Source: Massilia phosphatilytica (GTDB taxonomy: Bacteria > Pseudomonadota > Gammaproteobacteria > Burkholderiales > Burkholderiaceae_D). Taken from it: a DNA stretch of 64,000 nt. Positions 16,507-26,055 of the stretch are shown one piece after another; the first letter of the stretch is position 1; every line of letters starts with the position of its first letter. The stretch lies in NCBI RefSeq assembly GCF_002968015.1, contig NZ_PUIP01000014.1, positions 62,001-126,000 on the forward strand, read 5' to 3'. Under the pieces are notes generated by a model that worked only from the letters and a program-made list of their open reading frames with translations, had not been told where the DNA came from and made no database searches. Both the position numbers and the translations under genes were made by a program.

Positions 16507-17912
16507 TATGCGATCTCGCGGATGCGCAGCTTGGACAGCTGGTTCAGCGACCAGGCCAGCAGCACGGCGGCCACGGTCAGGCCCAGCACGAGGCCGATCC
16601 AGAAGCCGGTGGCGGCCATCGGCTTGCCCGGCGACCACGGGAACCAGTCCGGAGCGAGGCCCAGGATCCAGCCGACGGGCAGCGCCACGCCCCAGAACGC
16701 GATCATCTGGATCACCATCGGCGAGCGCGTCACCTTGTAGCCGCGGATGGCCGAGGCGGCCGCCACCTGCGTGGAATCGGACAGCTGGAACAGGGCCGCG
16801 AACAGCAGCAGCATCACGCACGTGGCCTGGACGCCCGCATCGGATGTGTACATGGCCGCGATCTGCCAGCGGAAGAGGGCGATGCCGAGCGCGGACAGCA
16901 TGCCGAACGCGATGCACATGCCCGTGCCGACCCACGCGACGAAGCGCGCGCGCACCGGATTGCCTTCGCCCATCGCCTGGCCCACGCGGGTGAGCGCGCC
17001 GATGCCGAAGCTCAGCGGCACCATGAACACGAGCGACACGAAGTTCAGCGCGATCTGGTGCGCCGACACCTCGATCACGCCGAAGCGCGCCACGAGCAGG
17101 CTGATGATGCCGAACGCGCTGACCTCGGCGAAGTGCGTGACGCCGATCGGCAGGCCCAGGCGCAGCATGCTGCCGATCTCTTTCCAGTTCGGTCCTTCCC
17201 AATGCGTGAACGGATACGTCTGGCGGTAGGCGGCGGACAGCCTGATCCACACGACCATCGCCCCCAGCATCAGCCACATGCCGCTGGCCGTCGACACGGC
17301 GCAGCCCAGCGCGCCCAGTTTCGGCAGGCCGAATTCGCCGAAGATGAACAGCCAGTTCATGCCGATGTTGTACAGCAGGCCGCAGATCGCGATGATCATG
17401 ATCGGCTTGGTCTGGTTGATGCTCGTCGTATAGCCGTACAGCGCGCGGTAGCAGGCGAACGCGGGCATGCCGAGGCTGATGATGTGCAGGAAGGCTGATG
17501 CACGGTCCGCCACGGCTTGCTCCAGGCCGATGTGGTCGAACACGAGCGTGCACAGGTTCGCCGCGAGACAGCCCGCGACGCCGACGCCGAAACCCATCCA
17601 CAGCGATTCGCGCACCGAGTGCGAGATGCGGTCGAAGCGGGCGGCGCCCATCTCGTGCGAGACGACCGAGTTCACGGCCATCATGATGCCCATGACGGTG
17701 ACGAGGATGATCGACCACACGGACGTGCCCAGCGACACGGCGGCGAGTTCTTCCGCGCTGACGTGGCCCGTCATGGCGACGTCCGCCACGCCCATCCCGA
17801 CGGTCGCGAGCTGGCCCACGAGCATGGGCCACGAGAGCCGCCACAGCGTGGCGACCTCGGTGCGGACGGGATGCGCCGCGCGGGCGCCGGTGCGGGTCAG
17901 GTTGGACGTCAT
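16506..17912 (-). CDS. MATE-family multidrug efflux protein (NorM-like)
   Basis: A 468-residue inner-membrane protein with twelve predicted helices in the MatE pattern: two six-helix halves, the first with GMGVADVAMTGHVSAEELAA, the second with LPIGVTHFAEV and GALTRVGQAMGEG. MATE pumps export cationic drugs using sodium or proton gradients. ATG 17912 (MTSNLTRTG) is my choice; ATG 17939 in frame would add nine residues. Neither has a clear ribosome binding site. The stop codon lies inside the right arm of the inverted-repeat element, and a hairpin overlaps the start. Confidence 0.9.
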   Translation of the reverse strand: MTSNLTRTGARAAHPVRTEVATLWRLSWPMLVGQLATVGMGVADVAMTGHVSAEELAAVSLGTSVWSIILVTVMGIMMAVNSVVSHEMGAARFDRISHSVRESLWMGFGVGVAGCLAANLCTLVFDHIGLEQAVADRASAFLHIISLGMPAFACYRALYGYTTSINQTKPIMIIAICGLLYNIGMNWLFIFGEFGLPKLGALGCAVSTASGMWLMLGAMVVWIRLSAAYRQTYPFTHWEGPNWKEIGSMLRLGLPIGVTHFAEVSAFGIISLLVARFGVIEVSAHQIALNFVSLVFMVPLSFGIGALTRVGQAMGEGNPVRARFVAWVGTGMCIAFGMLSALGIALFRWQIAAMYTSDAGVQATCVMLLLFAALFQLSDSTQVAAASAIRGYKVTRSPMVIQMIAFWGVALPVGWILGLAPDWFPWSPGKPMAATGFWIGLVLGLTVAAVLLAWSLNQLSKLRIREIA

Positions 17913-17939
17913 GATCGGTTTGCCGGGGAAACCGATCAT
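17911..17939. promoter_or_regulatory. Inverted repeat at the start of the MATE gene
   Basis: ATGATCGGTTT (17911-17921) is inverted as AAACCGATCAT (17929-17939) around a 7 nt GC loop. It contains both possible start codons, so as RNA it could hide the initiation site, and as DNA it could be an operator. Confidence 0.5.
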
Positions 17940-17975
17940 TTTACTGAGGAATTGCTGACCCCGTGTGACGCGTGC

Positions 17976-18881
17976 TCACCGCTGCGCAAGCGTCGTTCCC
18001 CGTACCGATTTCAGGTAGGCATACAGCGCGCGCACGTCCGTCTCGTTCATCTGCCGGAACGACCCGAAGGGCATCACGGCGCTGATCGCGCTGCCGTCCG
18101 GCCGGTGGCCCGTCCGCAGCATGGCCATGAACGCATCCGGCGTCGGATAGCGGTTCATCGCGCTGCCCTTGCCGGGCGCCAGCCGCGCGGCGGGCGGCCA
18201 GGAGGGCGGGGCGCCGGGGACGCGGCCGCCGGCCAGGTCCGCGCCGTGGCAGCCGATGCAGGTCGCGGCGACATAGGCGCCGTACGCCGGTGTGACGGCG
18301 GCCGGCACGGCCTGCGGCGGCGCGAGCGCGTGGTCGATCTTTTCGGACGCATCCTTGATGACGCCGAACGCGTACAACGCCTTCACGGGCACCGGCACGT
18401 CGATGACGGCCTTCACGCCGGACACGGGCCGCATCTGCTCGAGGTAGGCGACGAGAGCCGCCATGTCTTCATCGCTGAGACGGCTGTAGTCCTCGCTGGG
18501 CATGATCATGACGGGATTGCCGTTCGGCTTGACGCCGTGGCGCACGGTGCGCACCCAGTCGATCACGCGGTAGCGCGCCGTCGTGCCGTTCGGGCCCGCC
18601 GTGATGTTGGGGGCGACGACGACCATGCCGCCGTCGCTCACGACCGTCCTGCCGGCGCCGTCCGCCCCGTGGCATTCGGCGCAGCCGCGCGTGCTGTACA
18701 GGTAACGGCCGTGGTCGACGCGGGCGACGTCGGGCACGATGTCGAGGGGACGCACTTGCAGCGCGATGCTGCGCGCCATCTTGCGTTCCCCCAGCACCTT
18801 GCCGACACCGGCCGTGGCGACGCCCAGCAGGGCGAGTGCCGCCAATGCGATGCTCGTGCGCTTGACCCATTTGCTCACCAT
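17976..18881 (-). CDS. Two-haem cytochrome c, periplasmic membrane-anchored
   Basis: A 301-residue protein with an N-terminal membrane helix or signal (about residues 8-27) and two class I cytochrome c domains. The haem sites are CAECH and CIGCH; the Met ligand regions contain NPVMIMP and SAVMPFG. It resembles the cytochrome subunits that pass electrons from periplasmic dehydrogenases to the respiratory chain, but no dehydrogenase is adjacent. ATG 18881 follows GGGAG, better than the upstream in-frame start. Confidence 0.85.
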   Translation of the reverse strand: MVSKWVKRTSIALAALALLGVATAGVGKVLGERKMARSIALQVRPLDIVPDVARVDHGRYLYSTRGCAECHGADGAGRTVVSDGGMVVVAPNITAGPNGTTARYRVIDWVRTVRHGVKPNGNPVMIMPSEDYSRLSDEDMAALVAYLEQMRPVSGVKAVIDVPVPVKALYAFGVIKDASEKIDHALAPPQAVPAAVTPAYGAYVAATCIGCHGADLAGGRVPGAPPSWPPAARLAPGKGSAMNRYPTPDAFMAMLRTGHRPDGSAISAVMPFGSFRQMNETDVRALYAYLKSVRGTTLAQR

Positions 18882-19011
18882 GATTTCTCCCTTGTTGGAC
18901 GAACGGCAATACAAAGAATCTAGCACTGCCGTTCATGGCCGGATACTGGTTGAAATGCTAATTACGGCCAGAGAGACACGACGAGGCATGCATCAAGCAT
19001 GCGTCATTGAT

Positions 19012-19887
19012 TTACTTGGTGGTGAAGTTCGTGAGCCACTGCAGGTTGGCGTCCTTGCTCCAGTTCGCCGTGCCATTGTTCCAGTTGCCGTCCAGGCTGT
19101 TCTGGCTGCCGAAGCAGTCGCCGGATGCGCGCATGTAGCAGTGATCGGCCGACCCGTCCGCGACCTGGCTGTTCTTGACGATGATCCAGCCGCTGCCGTT
19201 GGCCGTCGTGCAGGCGGTGGATCCGGCCGCGCATGTCAGCCCCGTCACGTTTTGCAGCGACGACTGGACCGCGGATTGCGTCCCGCCCGCGAAGTTATCG
19301 CGTTCACCGTCGACCGCGCGCAGCCGGTCGCTGGGCAGCGAACGCTTGCCGTTCGAGACGCAGGTCGACAGGTCGTACGCCGAATACACGTTGCTCATGC
19401 CGATGGCGTAGGCCGCCTGCACGCGGGCATCGTAGTTTTTCGCGAGCAGCGCGAGGATAGAGCCCTGGCTGAACCCGCCGACCACGATGCCCTTGCTGCA
19501 ATCGGCCTTTGCGCGCGAGCACAGCTGCGACACGGCGCTCAGCGCGCTGTTCGGATTGAACACGCAGCTCGACTTGCCACTCAACACGGAGCACGTGCCG
19601 AACTGCGAGGCCGCGTAGTCGACGGTCGCGGCGATGTAGCCCTTGCCCGCCATGTCGTTCACGGCCGCCATCGCCGCCGCATTGTTATAGGTCTCGCTGG
19701 TGCCGACCAGGTAGATGAACACGGGATACGGCCCGGTGCCGGATGGCTCCACGCCCGCGATGCTATAGCTCATCGAGCACGAGCCGCCGGTGGTGCTGGC
19801 GCCGTTGTAGCTGCTGGCGAAGTTCGTCTGGGCGGAAGCGGTTGCTGCCGAGAATATCGCGGCGGCGAGCAGGAAGGTGCGGTGCAT
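19012..19887 (-). CDS. Secreted alpha/beta-hydrolase, Cys-rich
   Basis: A 291-residue protein with a clear signal peptide (MHRTFLLAAAIFSAATASA). The nucleophile elbow is GGFSQGS in the middle of the chain. Numerous cysteines (SCSMSY, GTCSVL, SSCVF, QLCSRAKADCS, STCVS, LTCAAGSTACT) suggest several disulphides. It is probably a secreted esterase or lipase-like enzyme; the substrate is unknown. ATG 19887 is preceded by AAGGAGA. It is divergent from cbpA. Confidence 0.72.
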   Translation of the reverse strand: MHRTFLLAAAIFSAATASAQTNFASSYNGASTTGGSCSMSYSIAGVEPSGTGPYPVFIYLVGTSETYNNAAAMAAVNDMAGKGYIAATVDYAASQFGTCSVLSGKSSCVFNPNSALSAVSQLCSRAKADCSKGIVVGGFSQGSILALLAKNYDARVQAAYAIGMSNVYSAYDLSTCVSNGKRSLPSDRLRAVDGERDNFAGGTQSAVQSSLQNVTGLTCAAGSTACTTANGSGWIIVKNSQVADGSADHCYMRASGDCFGSQNSLDGNWNNGTANWSKDANLQWLTNFTTK

Positions 19888-20086
19888 GGTCTGTCTCCTT
19901 GTTTGAATGATTGCTGCTGGCTTCATCTTGACGAGCAGCATCCAATGCCTCAAGCGGCACACCATGGCGTGGGGAGACAAGCTCATGGTTTCGGCGGCCT
20001 GTCCGTTCTCGGCAGTAGTTGAAAAGCAAGCCCCTCGCCACAACATACCGGTCAATCAACCATCCAACCGATCCAGGAGCAAGCTC

Positions 20087-21016
20087 GTGGAATACAAGGA
20101 CTACTACCAGACGCTTGGTGTCGAGAAGACCGCGACCCAGGACGACATCAAGAAGGCTTACCGCAAGCTGGTGCGGCAGTACCACCCCGACGTCAGCAAG
20201 CACAAGAACGCAGACGCGAAGACCAAGGAAATCAACGAGGCCTATGACGTGTTGGGCGACGCCGAGAAGCGTGCCGCCTACGACGAACTGGGCCGCGGAC
20301 ACCGTCCCGGCCAGGGCTTCCAGCCACCGCCGGACTGGGGTACGCAGTTCGATTTCGGCGGCGCCGGCGCGGACGATTTCTTCAACGACCTGTTTTCCCA
20401 CGTGGGCCGGCGCTCGCGCGCAGGCGCGCACCCGGGAGGTGGCTTCCAGATGCCCGGTGAGGACATCCATGCGTCGCTGTCCATCGACCTGCGCGACGCT
20501 TACCAGGGCGCCACGCGCACGGTCAGCCTGCGCGTCCCCCAGCACGATGCGCAGGGCCGCACGACCATGCAGGACAAGACGCTCAGCGTGAACATCCCGA
20601 AAGGCGTCACGCCGGGCCAGCAGCTGCGGATGCGGGGGCAGGGGCATGCGGGATTCGGCGGCGGGCCGGCCGGCGACCTGTACCTGGAAATCCAGCTGAA
20701 CCCCGACCCGCGCTATCGCGTCGAAGGGACACACGTGTACCAGGACGTGCCGGTTGCGCCGTGGGAAGCGGCGCTGGGTGCGAGCATCTCGGTGCCCACG
20801 CCGTCCGGCACGGTCGAGGTGACGGTGCCGCCGGGGTCGCAGAGCGGACGCAAGCTGCGCTTGAAGGGGCGCGGCATTCCGGGCAAGATGCCGGGCGACT
20901 TGTACCTGATGCTGAATGTGGTGCTGCCGCCCGCCACCAGCGACCGTGCGCGCGAGCTGTACGAGGCGATGGCGCGCGACCTTGCTTTCAATCCACGCGA
21001 ACGCATAGGAGCCTGA
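20087..21016 (+). CDS. cbpA: DnaJ-like co-chaperone CbpA
   Basis: A 309-residue type B Hsp40. The J domain covers residues about 1-70 with the HPD motif at 33-35 (QYHPDVSK). A Gly/Phe-rich region lacks the zinc-finger repeats of DnaJ, and two C-terminal substrate-binding domains follow (GEDIHASLSIDLRDAYQGA, then GDLYLEIQLNPDPRY and GDLYLMLNVVLPP). It stimulates DnaK and can bind curved DNA. Translation starts at GTG 20087 with AGGAG 7 bp upstream; the frame is open 60 codons further upstream but without a site. cbpM follows 3 bp later. Confidence 0.93.
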   Translation: MEYKDYYQTLGVEKTATQDDIKKAYRKLVRQYHPDVSKHKNADAKTKEINEAYDVLGDAEKRAAYDELGRGHRPGQGFQPPPDWGTQFDFGGAGADDFFNDLFSHVGRRSRAGAHPGGGFQMPGEDIHASLSIDLRDAYQGATRTVSLRVPQHDAQGRTTMQDKTLSVNIPKGVTPGQQLRMRGQGHAGFGGGPAGDLYLEIQLNPDPRYRVEGTHVYQDVPVAPWEAALGASISVPTPSGTVEVTVPPGSQSGRKLRLKGRGIPGKMPGDLYLMLNVVLPPATSDRARELYEAMARDLAFNPRERIGA

Positions 21017-21019
21017 ACG

Positions 21020-21328
21020 ATGCATGACGATATTCTCACCGGCGTGCTGCTGGACGACGTGGCGCTGACCCTCGACGAACTGGCGCGTGCCTGCAACGTG
21101 GAGGCCGACTGGGTCGTGCGCCACGTGCAGGCGGGCGTGCTGGGCGGCGAGACCAGCGTACAGGTGACGAGCTGGCGTTTCCGCAGCGGCGACCTGGCCC
21201 GGGCCCGGCGGCTGCTGCGTGTCGAACGCGACTTCGATGCCAACGAGGACCTCGCCGCGCTCGTGGTCGACATGGCCGACGAGATCCGCCGCCTGCGCGC
21301 CCGCATGCGCGTGCTCGGCATCGAGTGA
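21020..21328 (+). CDS. cbpM: Chaperone modulator CbpM
   Basis: A 102-residue MerR-like helix-turn-helix protein (LTLDELARACNVEADWVVRHVQAG) with a C-terminal coiled helix (DEIRRLRARMRVL). CbpM binds the J domain of CbpA and blocks its action on DnaK. The 3 bp gap to cbpA and the partner relationship support the assignment. Confidence 0.9.
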   Translation: MHDDILTGVLLDDVALTLDELARACNVEADWVVRHVQAGVLGGETSVQVTSWRFRSGDLARARRLLRVERDFDANEDLAALVVDMADEIRRLRARMRVLGIE

Positions 21329-21336
21329 GGACTGCG

Positions 21337-21362
21337 CCGGCGCCCGCGGGCGCCGGTCTTTT
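21337..21362 (+). terminator. Probable terminator of cbpA-cbpM
   Basis: A perfect 20 bp GC palindrome (21337-21356) is followed by TCTTTT. The stem is strong and the T tract short. Confidence 0.65.
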
Positions 21363-21417
21363 GGCGGGCCCGGCGGCACACGGCGTGCGTTAGACTCCCC
21401 GTGTTATCTTGCCGCCT

Positions 21418-22749
21418 ATGCTCAAGCTACCGACCAACGCCACCGCCCCGTTCTGTCCGTCCGAGGTGTCCGGCACCATCAACGTGCCGGAGAACGATCC
21501 GCTGTGGAAAAAGATCCTGCGCTATGCCGGTCCCGGCCTGCTGGTGTCGGTCGGTTACATGGATCCGGGCAACTGGGCGACCGCCATCCAGGGCGGCTCG
21601 CAGTTCGGCTATGACCTGCTGTTCGTCGTCGTGCTGTCCAGCCTGGCGGCCATCGTGCTGCAATGCCTGAGCATGCGGCTCGGCATCGTCACGGGCAAGG
21701 ATCTCGCAGTGCATTGCCGCGAACAATATTCGCCGGTGCATGCAAAAGGATTGTGGGCGTTCGCCGAAGTGTCGATCATCGCCTGCGACCTGGCCGAAGT
21801 GCTCGGCTGCGCGCTCGCGTTCAAGTTGCTGCTGGGCGTGTCGCTGCCCGTCGGGGTGGCGCTGACGGCCCTCGATACCATCATCGTGCTGGGCCTGAAA
21901 GGGAAGGGCTTCCGGCAACTGGAAGCCATCGTGCTGGCGCTCATCGCGACGATCGCCATCTGCCTGTTCACCGAACTGTTCCTCGTCGATCCGGACCCGC
22001 GCGCCGTCCTGGCGGGCCTCGTGCCGTCGCTGGAAAAGGTGGGCCAGCGCGACGCCCTGTACCTCGCCATCGGCATCCTCGGCGCCACCGTCATGCCGCA
22101 CAACCTGTACCTGCACTCGTCCATCGTGCAAACGCGCATCATGCGCCACGATCTCAACGAAGACGGCGCACGCTTGGCGGAAGCGATCAAGCTGTCGCGC
22201 GTCGATACGGTCGTGTCCCTGTTCCTGGCGCTGTTCATCAATGGCGCGATCCTCGTGCTGGCCGCGGCCGCGTTTCATAAACCGGGCGGCGGCAACGTGA
22301 TGGACATCGACCAGGCCTATTACCTGCTGGCCCCCGTCGCGGGCACGGCGGCCGCGGCGATCCTGTTCGGCCTGGCGCTGCTGGCGTCCGGCCAGAGCTC
22401 GACGTTCACCGGCACCATCGCCGGCCAGGTCATCATGGAAGGCTTCCTGAAACTCAGGATCCCGTGCTGGCAGCGCCGCCTGCTCACGCGCGCGCTGGCG
22501 CTGGGGCCGGCGATGGTCGGCGTGCTGACCCTGGGCGACCACGCGATCGGCAAGATGCTGGTCGGCAGTCAGGTCGTGCTGAGCCTGCAACTGCCGTTCG
22601 CCATGTACCCGCTGATCCGCCTGACGGGAAGGCGCGACCTGATGGGGCAGTTCGTCAACAAATGGTGGACGACGGCGCTGTCGTGGTGCCTGTTCGTTGT
22701 CATTTCGTCCGCCAACATGTGGATGGTGTGGCAGGCGCTGTTCGGCTGA
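21418..22749 (+). CDS. mntH: Nramp-family divalent metal (Mn2+) transporter MntH
   Basis: A 443-residue protein with about eleven membrane helices. The metal-site motif of helix 1, MDPGNWAT, and the helix 6 motif MPHNLYLHS are intact, as in proton-coupled manganese/iron importers. The Nramp consensus is also seen in GQSSTFTGTIAGQ. ATG 21418 is used; a TTG nine bases upstream is in frame but unsupported. It probably imports manganese across the inner membrane. I see no clear MntR, Mur or Fur box in the 90 bp upstream. Confidence 0.93.
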   Translation: MLKLPTNATAPFCPSEVSGTINVPENDPLWKKILRYAGPGLLVSVGYMDPGNWATAIQGGSQFGYDLLFVVVLSSLAAIVLQCLSMRLGIVTGKDLAVHCREQYSPVHAKGLWAFAEVSIIACDLAEVLGCALAFKLLLGVSLPVGVALTALDTIIVLGLKGKGFRQLEAIVLALIATIAICLFTELFLVDPDPRAVLAGLVPSLEKVGQRDALYLAIGILGATVMPHNLYLHSSIVQTRIMRHDLNEDGARLAEAIKLSRVDTVVSLFLALFINGAILVLAAAAFHKPGGGNVMDIDQAYYLLAPVAGTAAAAILFGLALLASGQSSTFTGTIAGQVIMEGFLKLRIPCWQRRLLTRALALGPAMVGVLTLGDHAIGKMLVGSQVVLSLQLPFAMYPLIRLTGRRDLMGQFVNKWWTTALSWCLFVVISSANMWMVWQALFG

Positions 22750-22850
22750 CCCGGCCATGCCTTCCGCCTGATGCGCCGCGTGCGACGCGCCCCGCAAGCC
22801 CTGCCTAGAATGGTCGATCGTATTCCTGCGTTCGACCAAAAGGAGTTTAT

Positions 22851-23438
22851 ATGGAACAAGTTGCCAGCAAGCCATTGCAGGGCAAGCGCGTCGCCATGCT
22901 CATGACGGATGGCGTGGAACAGATCGAGTACACGAGCCCGCGTTCCTTCCTGGAAGCGCAGGGCGCGACTGTCGTGTTGCTGTCGCCAAAGGCCGCGGGC
23001 GACGACGTGCAGGGTTTCAATCACATGCAGCCGGCCGACCGCTTCAAGGTCGAGATGAACGTGCGCGACGCGAAACCGGCCGACTTCGACGGGCTTGTGC
23101 TGCCGGGCGGCGTCGCCAATCCGGATCAACTGCGGATGAGCAAGGAATCTATCGACTTCATCCGCGACTTCGATGCCGAGGACAAGATGGTCGCGGCCAT
23201 CTGCCACGGCCCGTGGACCCTGATCGACGCGGGCATCGCCGCCGGCAAGCACCTGACCAGCTGGCCCAGCCTGAAGCGCGACCTGATGAATGCGGGCGCC
23301 GAGTGGTCGGACGAGGAAGTCGTGCTGGATGCGCGCCTGATCACGAGCCGCAAGCCGGACGATCTGCCCGCATTCAACGACATGTTGCTGAAGGAATTGC
23401 TCGTGGCGCCGGGGACGGATCCGGGGCCGACGTCGTAA
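22851..23438 (+). CDS. PfpI/DJ-1 superfamily type 1 glutamine amidotransferase-like protein
   Basis: A 195-residue cytoplasmic protein of the PfpI (YhbO, YraA) group. The nucleophile elbow AAICHGPW places the reactive cysteine at C118, followed by His. The conserved acidic residue is in the DGVEQIEY segment near residue 24. Members are stress proteins with deglycase, chaperone or peptidase activity reported; the true substrate is debated. AAGGAG precedes ATG 22851. It is a single-gene unit. Confidence 0.9.
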   Translation: MEQVASKPLQGKRVAMLMTDGVEQIEYTSPRSFLEAQGATVVLLSPKAAGDDVQGFNHMQPADRFKVEMNVRDAKPADFDGLVLPGGVANPDQLRMSKESIDFIRDFDAEDKMVAAICHGPWTLIDAGIAAGKHLTSWPSLKRDLMNAGAEWSDEEVVLDARLITSRKPDDLPAFNDMLLKELLVAPGTDPGPTS

Positions 23439-23515
23439 TCGGTTTATCTAGTAAGATGGAAAAGTGATCCAGGATAGTTGACGCATCGTCTTTCATATTG
23501 GAGAATGCCTCCATT

Positions 23516-24094
23516 ATGAAAGATGACTCCACCGTTAACGAACGCATCGCCCAGCAGGTGCGTCTGCTGCGCAGCGAGCGCGGCCTGTCCCTGGATGCAT
23601 TGTCGACCCAGTGCGGCGTCAGCCGGTCGATGCTGTCGCTGATCGAGCGGGGCGAGACCAGCCCGACGGCCGTCGTGCTCGACAAGCTCGCGGCCGGCCT
23701 CGGCGTACCGCTCGCATCGCTGTTCGACGATCCTGCCCGCAAGGCCGAGCACGTCTCACGCCATGCCGACCAGGTCACGTGGCAGGATCCGCATTCTGGC
23801 TATCTGCGCCGTAATGTATCGCCGGAAGGATTCCAGTCGCCGACGCGGATCGTCGACGTGACGTTTCCGCCGCATGCGCGCGTGACGTACGAGGCCGGCC
23901 CCCGCACGCCCGCCGTGCTGCAACAGATCTGGATCCTCGAAGGCCGCATGCAGATCGTCTACGGCAGCGAATCCTGGCTGCTGGAAGCGGGCGACTGCCT
24001 CGCCATCCCCCTCGACGCACCGAATTCCTTCCACAACCCCGGGGACGTGCCGGCGCGCTATGCCGTCGTCCTCACCACGCTTGCCAGGAGCTGA
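23516..24094 (+). CDS. XRE-cupin transcriptional regulator
   Basis: A 192-residue regulator. The HTH_3 domain covers about residues 10-64 (ERGLSLDALSTQCGVSRSML, SLIERGETSPT), and a cupin_2 domain covers about 110-188 (LEGRMQIVYGSESWLLEAGD, FHNPGD). Cupins of this class sense small ligands such as amino acids or polyamines. The adjacent acetyltransferase gene starts 2 bp after the stop, so the two are co-transcribed and the regulator probably controls its own operon. ATG 23516 is 12 bases after GGAG, a long spacing; TTG 23498 is an alternative. Confidence 0.88.
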   Translation: MKDDSTVNERIAQQVRLLRSERGLSLDALSTQCGVSRSMLSLIERGETSPTAVVLDKLAAGLGVPLASLFDDPARKAEHVSRHADQVTWQDPHSGYLRRNVSPEGFQSPTRIVDVTFPPHARVTYEAGPRTPAVLQQIWILEGRMQIVYGSESWLLEAGDCLAIPLDAPNSFHNPGDVPARYAVVLTTLARS

Positions 24095-24096
24095 TC

Positions 24097-24612
24097 ATGA
24101 GTTGCCGTGTACGCCGTATTCATTCGCTGACCGATGCCGACATCGAAGGCCTGGGCGCCGTTCTCTTCGACTGCGTCGAGGGCGGGGCGTCCGTCGGCTT
24201 CATGCAGCCGTACACACTGGGCCAGGCGCTCGCCTGGTGGCGCGGACTCGCGGCCGATGTCGAGGCTGGCAAGCGGGCACTGCTCGTCGCCGAGGATGAG
24301 CATGGCATCGTGGGCACGGTCCACCTCGTGCTGGCGATGCCGGACAACCAGCCGCATCGAGCCGACCTGTGCAAGATGCTCGTCATGCGGCGGGCGCGCA
24401 AGCAGGGTGTCGGCGCGGCGCTGATGGATGCGGCGGAGCGGGAGGCGCGGTCTCTCGGCAAGACGCTGCTCGTGCTGGATACGGCCAGCGCCGAGGCGGA
24501 GCGGTTGTATGCGCGGATGGGGTGGACGCGGTTGGGCGTCGTTCCCGGCTTCGCATTGCTGCCGGACGGCGGGCTGTGCGATACAACGTATTTCTATCGC
24601 GAGCTCGTCTGA
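24097..24612 (+). CDS. GNAT-family N-acetyltransferase
   Basis: A 171-residue acetyltransferase with the acetyl-CoA binding motif (MLVMRRARKQGVGAALMDAA, about residues 94-113) and the usual C-terminal beta-strand ending TTYFYREL. The substrate is unknown; small amines or antibiotics are typical for the family. It is coupled to the XRE-cupin regulator upstream (2 bp), which suggests ligand-controlled expression. Confidence 0.87.
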   Translation: MSCRVRRIHSLTDADIEGLGAVLFDCVEGGASVGFMQPYTLGQALAWWRGLAADVEAGKRALLVAEDEHGIVGTVHLVLAMPDNQPHRADLCKMLVMRRARKQGVGAALMDAAEREARSLGKTLLVLDTASAEAERLYARMGWTRLGVVPGFALLPDGGLCDTTYFYRELV

Positions 24613-24717
24613 GCGGAGCAGGCGTCTATCCTGTCCGATTGAGACACGTCATGCCGCCGGGTTCACCCCGGCGTAGTTTCGACCCGATCGCATCCATTTT
24701 TGTACTGGAGTCGAACG

Positions 24718-26055
24718 ATGAAACGGCTGACATGGTGGTCCATTCCAATGCTGTTGCTGCTGGCGCTGGCGGCGTTGCAAGCGTCCTCTCACACTGGCGA
24801 CGCCGGGGAAGATCAGGCGTTGACCCACATCGACCGGCAAATCCTGAACGACGCCCGGCACGCCATCGCGCAGGGCAGGCAGATCTTCCGCTTCGATACC
24901 TTCGGCGACGAAGTTTTCTGGGGCGACACGATCAAACTGCACCAGGCGATCCAGGGTGCGCGCTTCGGTGGCGTCGGTCCGGGCGTGAGCCCGAAAACCG
25001 CGCTGGCGGTGGGATTGAAAGTCGATGTCGACGCGCTCCCACGGGCCGTGGTCGATCGCCTGAAATCCGGCAAGATCGACCTGGACGATCCTGCGAACAC
25101 GCTCGCCTTGCTCAAGGCAAACGCCGTCGTCGGCGTGACCGGACGGTTCGATGCGAACGGCAGGCTGCGGACCATGGGCGTGCAATGTGCGCTGTGCCAT
25201 TCGACGGTGGACGATTCCCTGACACATGGCATCGGCCACCGGCTTGACGGCTGGGCCAACCGCGACCTGAACGTGGGTGCGATCATCAATCTCGCACCCG
25301 ACCTCGGCGCCGTGGCGAACCTGCTGGGCACGTCGGAAGCCGATGTCCGTACCGTGTTCGCGGCCTGGGGGCCGGGGAAATTCGATGCCGAGCTGCTCCT
25401 CGACGGAAAAGGTTTTCGTCCAGACGGGAAGTCAGCCGCAACCTTGATTCCGCCGGCATTCGGCCTGGCCGGGGTCAATCTGCACACATGGACGGGCTGG
25501 GGATCGGTACCGCACTGGAACGCGTTCGTCGCCAATCTGGAGATGCACGGCCGAGGCACCTTCTACGATCCCCGGCTCAACGACCCTGCCCAGTTTCCTG
25601 TCGCTGCGCGCAACAATTTCGGCAACGTCCGCAGCGACCCGGACCTGATCAGCCCGAAGTTGCCGGCGCTGCACTTCTACCAGCTCGCCATCGTCGCGCC
25701 GGCGCCGCCCGCGGGCAGCTTCAACGGCAAGGCGGCGCTGGTGGGCAAGCGCGTTTTCGAGAGCAAGGCACGGTGCGCCGGCTGCCATGTCGCGCCGACA
25801 TTCACGGAGCCGGGCTGGAACTTGCATACCGCCCAGGAGATTGGGATCGACGATTTCCAGGCCAACAGGGCGCCGGACAAGCGGTACCGGACGGCACCAC
25901 TGAAAGGCCTGTGGACGCATACCAAAGGGGGCTTTTATCACGACGGGCGGTTTCCGACGCTGCTGGATGTGGTGAACCATTACGATGGCCACTTCAACCT
26001 GGGGCTGTCCGATGAAGAGAAAGCGGCGTTGGTGGAGTATTTGAAATCGATTTGA
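24718..26055 (+). CDS. Two-haem c-type cytochrome, peroxidase-like
   Basis: A 445-residue exported protein: signal peptide MKRLTWWSIPMLLLLALAAL, haem sites CALCH (about residue 155) and CAGCH (about residue 353). The second half (KGLWTHTKGGFYHDGRFPTL, LDVVNHYD) resembles the C-terminal domain of the MauG/cytochrome c peroxidase superfamily. The spacing of the two sites and the long middle region are unlike classical CcpA, so the reaction is open. ATG 24718 follows TGGAG. Confidence 0.75.
   Translation: MKRLTWWSIPMLLLLALAALQASSHTGDAGEDQALTHIDRQILNDARHAIAQGRQIFRFDTFGDEVFWGDTIKLHQAIQGARFGGVGPGVSPKTALAVGLKVDVDALPRAVVDRLKSGKIDLDDPANTLALLKANAVVGVTGRFDANGRLRTMGVQCALCHSTVDDSLTHGIGHRLDGWANRDLNVGAIINLAPDLGAVANLLGTSEADVRTVFAAWGPGKFDAELLLDGKGFRPDGKSAATLIPPAFGLAGVNLHTWTGWGSVPHWNAFVANLEMHGRGTFYDPRLNDPAQFPVAARNNFGNVRSDPDLISPKLPALHFYQLAIVAPAPPAGSFNGKAALVGKRVFESKARCAGCHVAPTFTEPGWNLHTAQEIGIDDFQANRAPDKRYRTAPLKGLWTHTKGGFYHDGRFPTLLDVVNHYDGHFNLGLSDEEKAALVEYLKSI

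Noticed and set aside
17940..17975. A further copy of the GGGGTCAGA element near the MATE start (TGACCCCG at about 17957)
   Set aside because: Only a few bases match and no inverted partner is found nearby.
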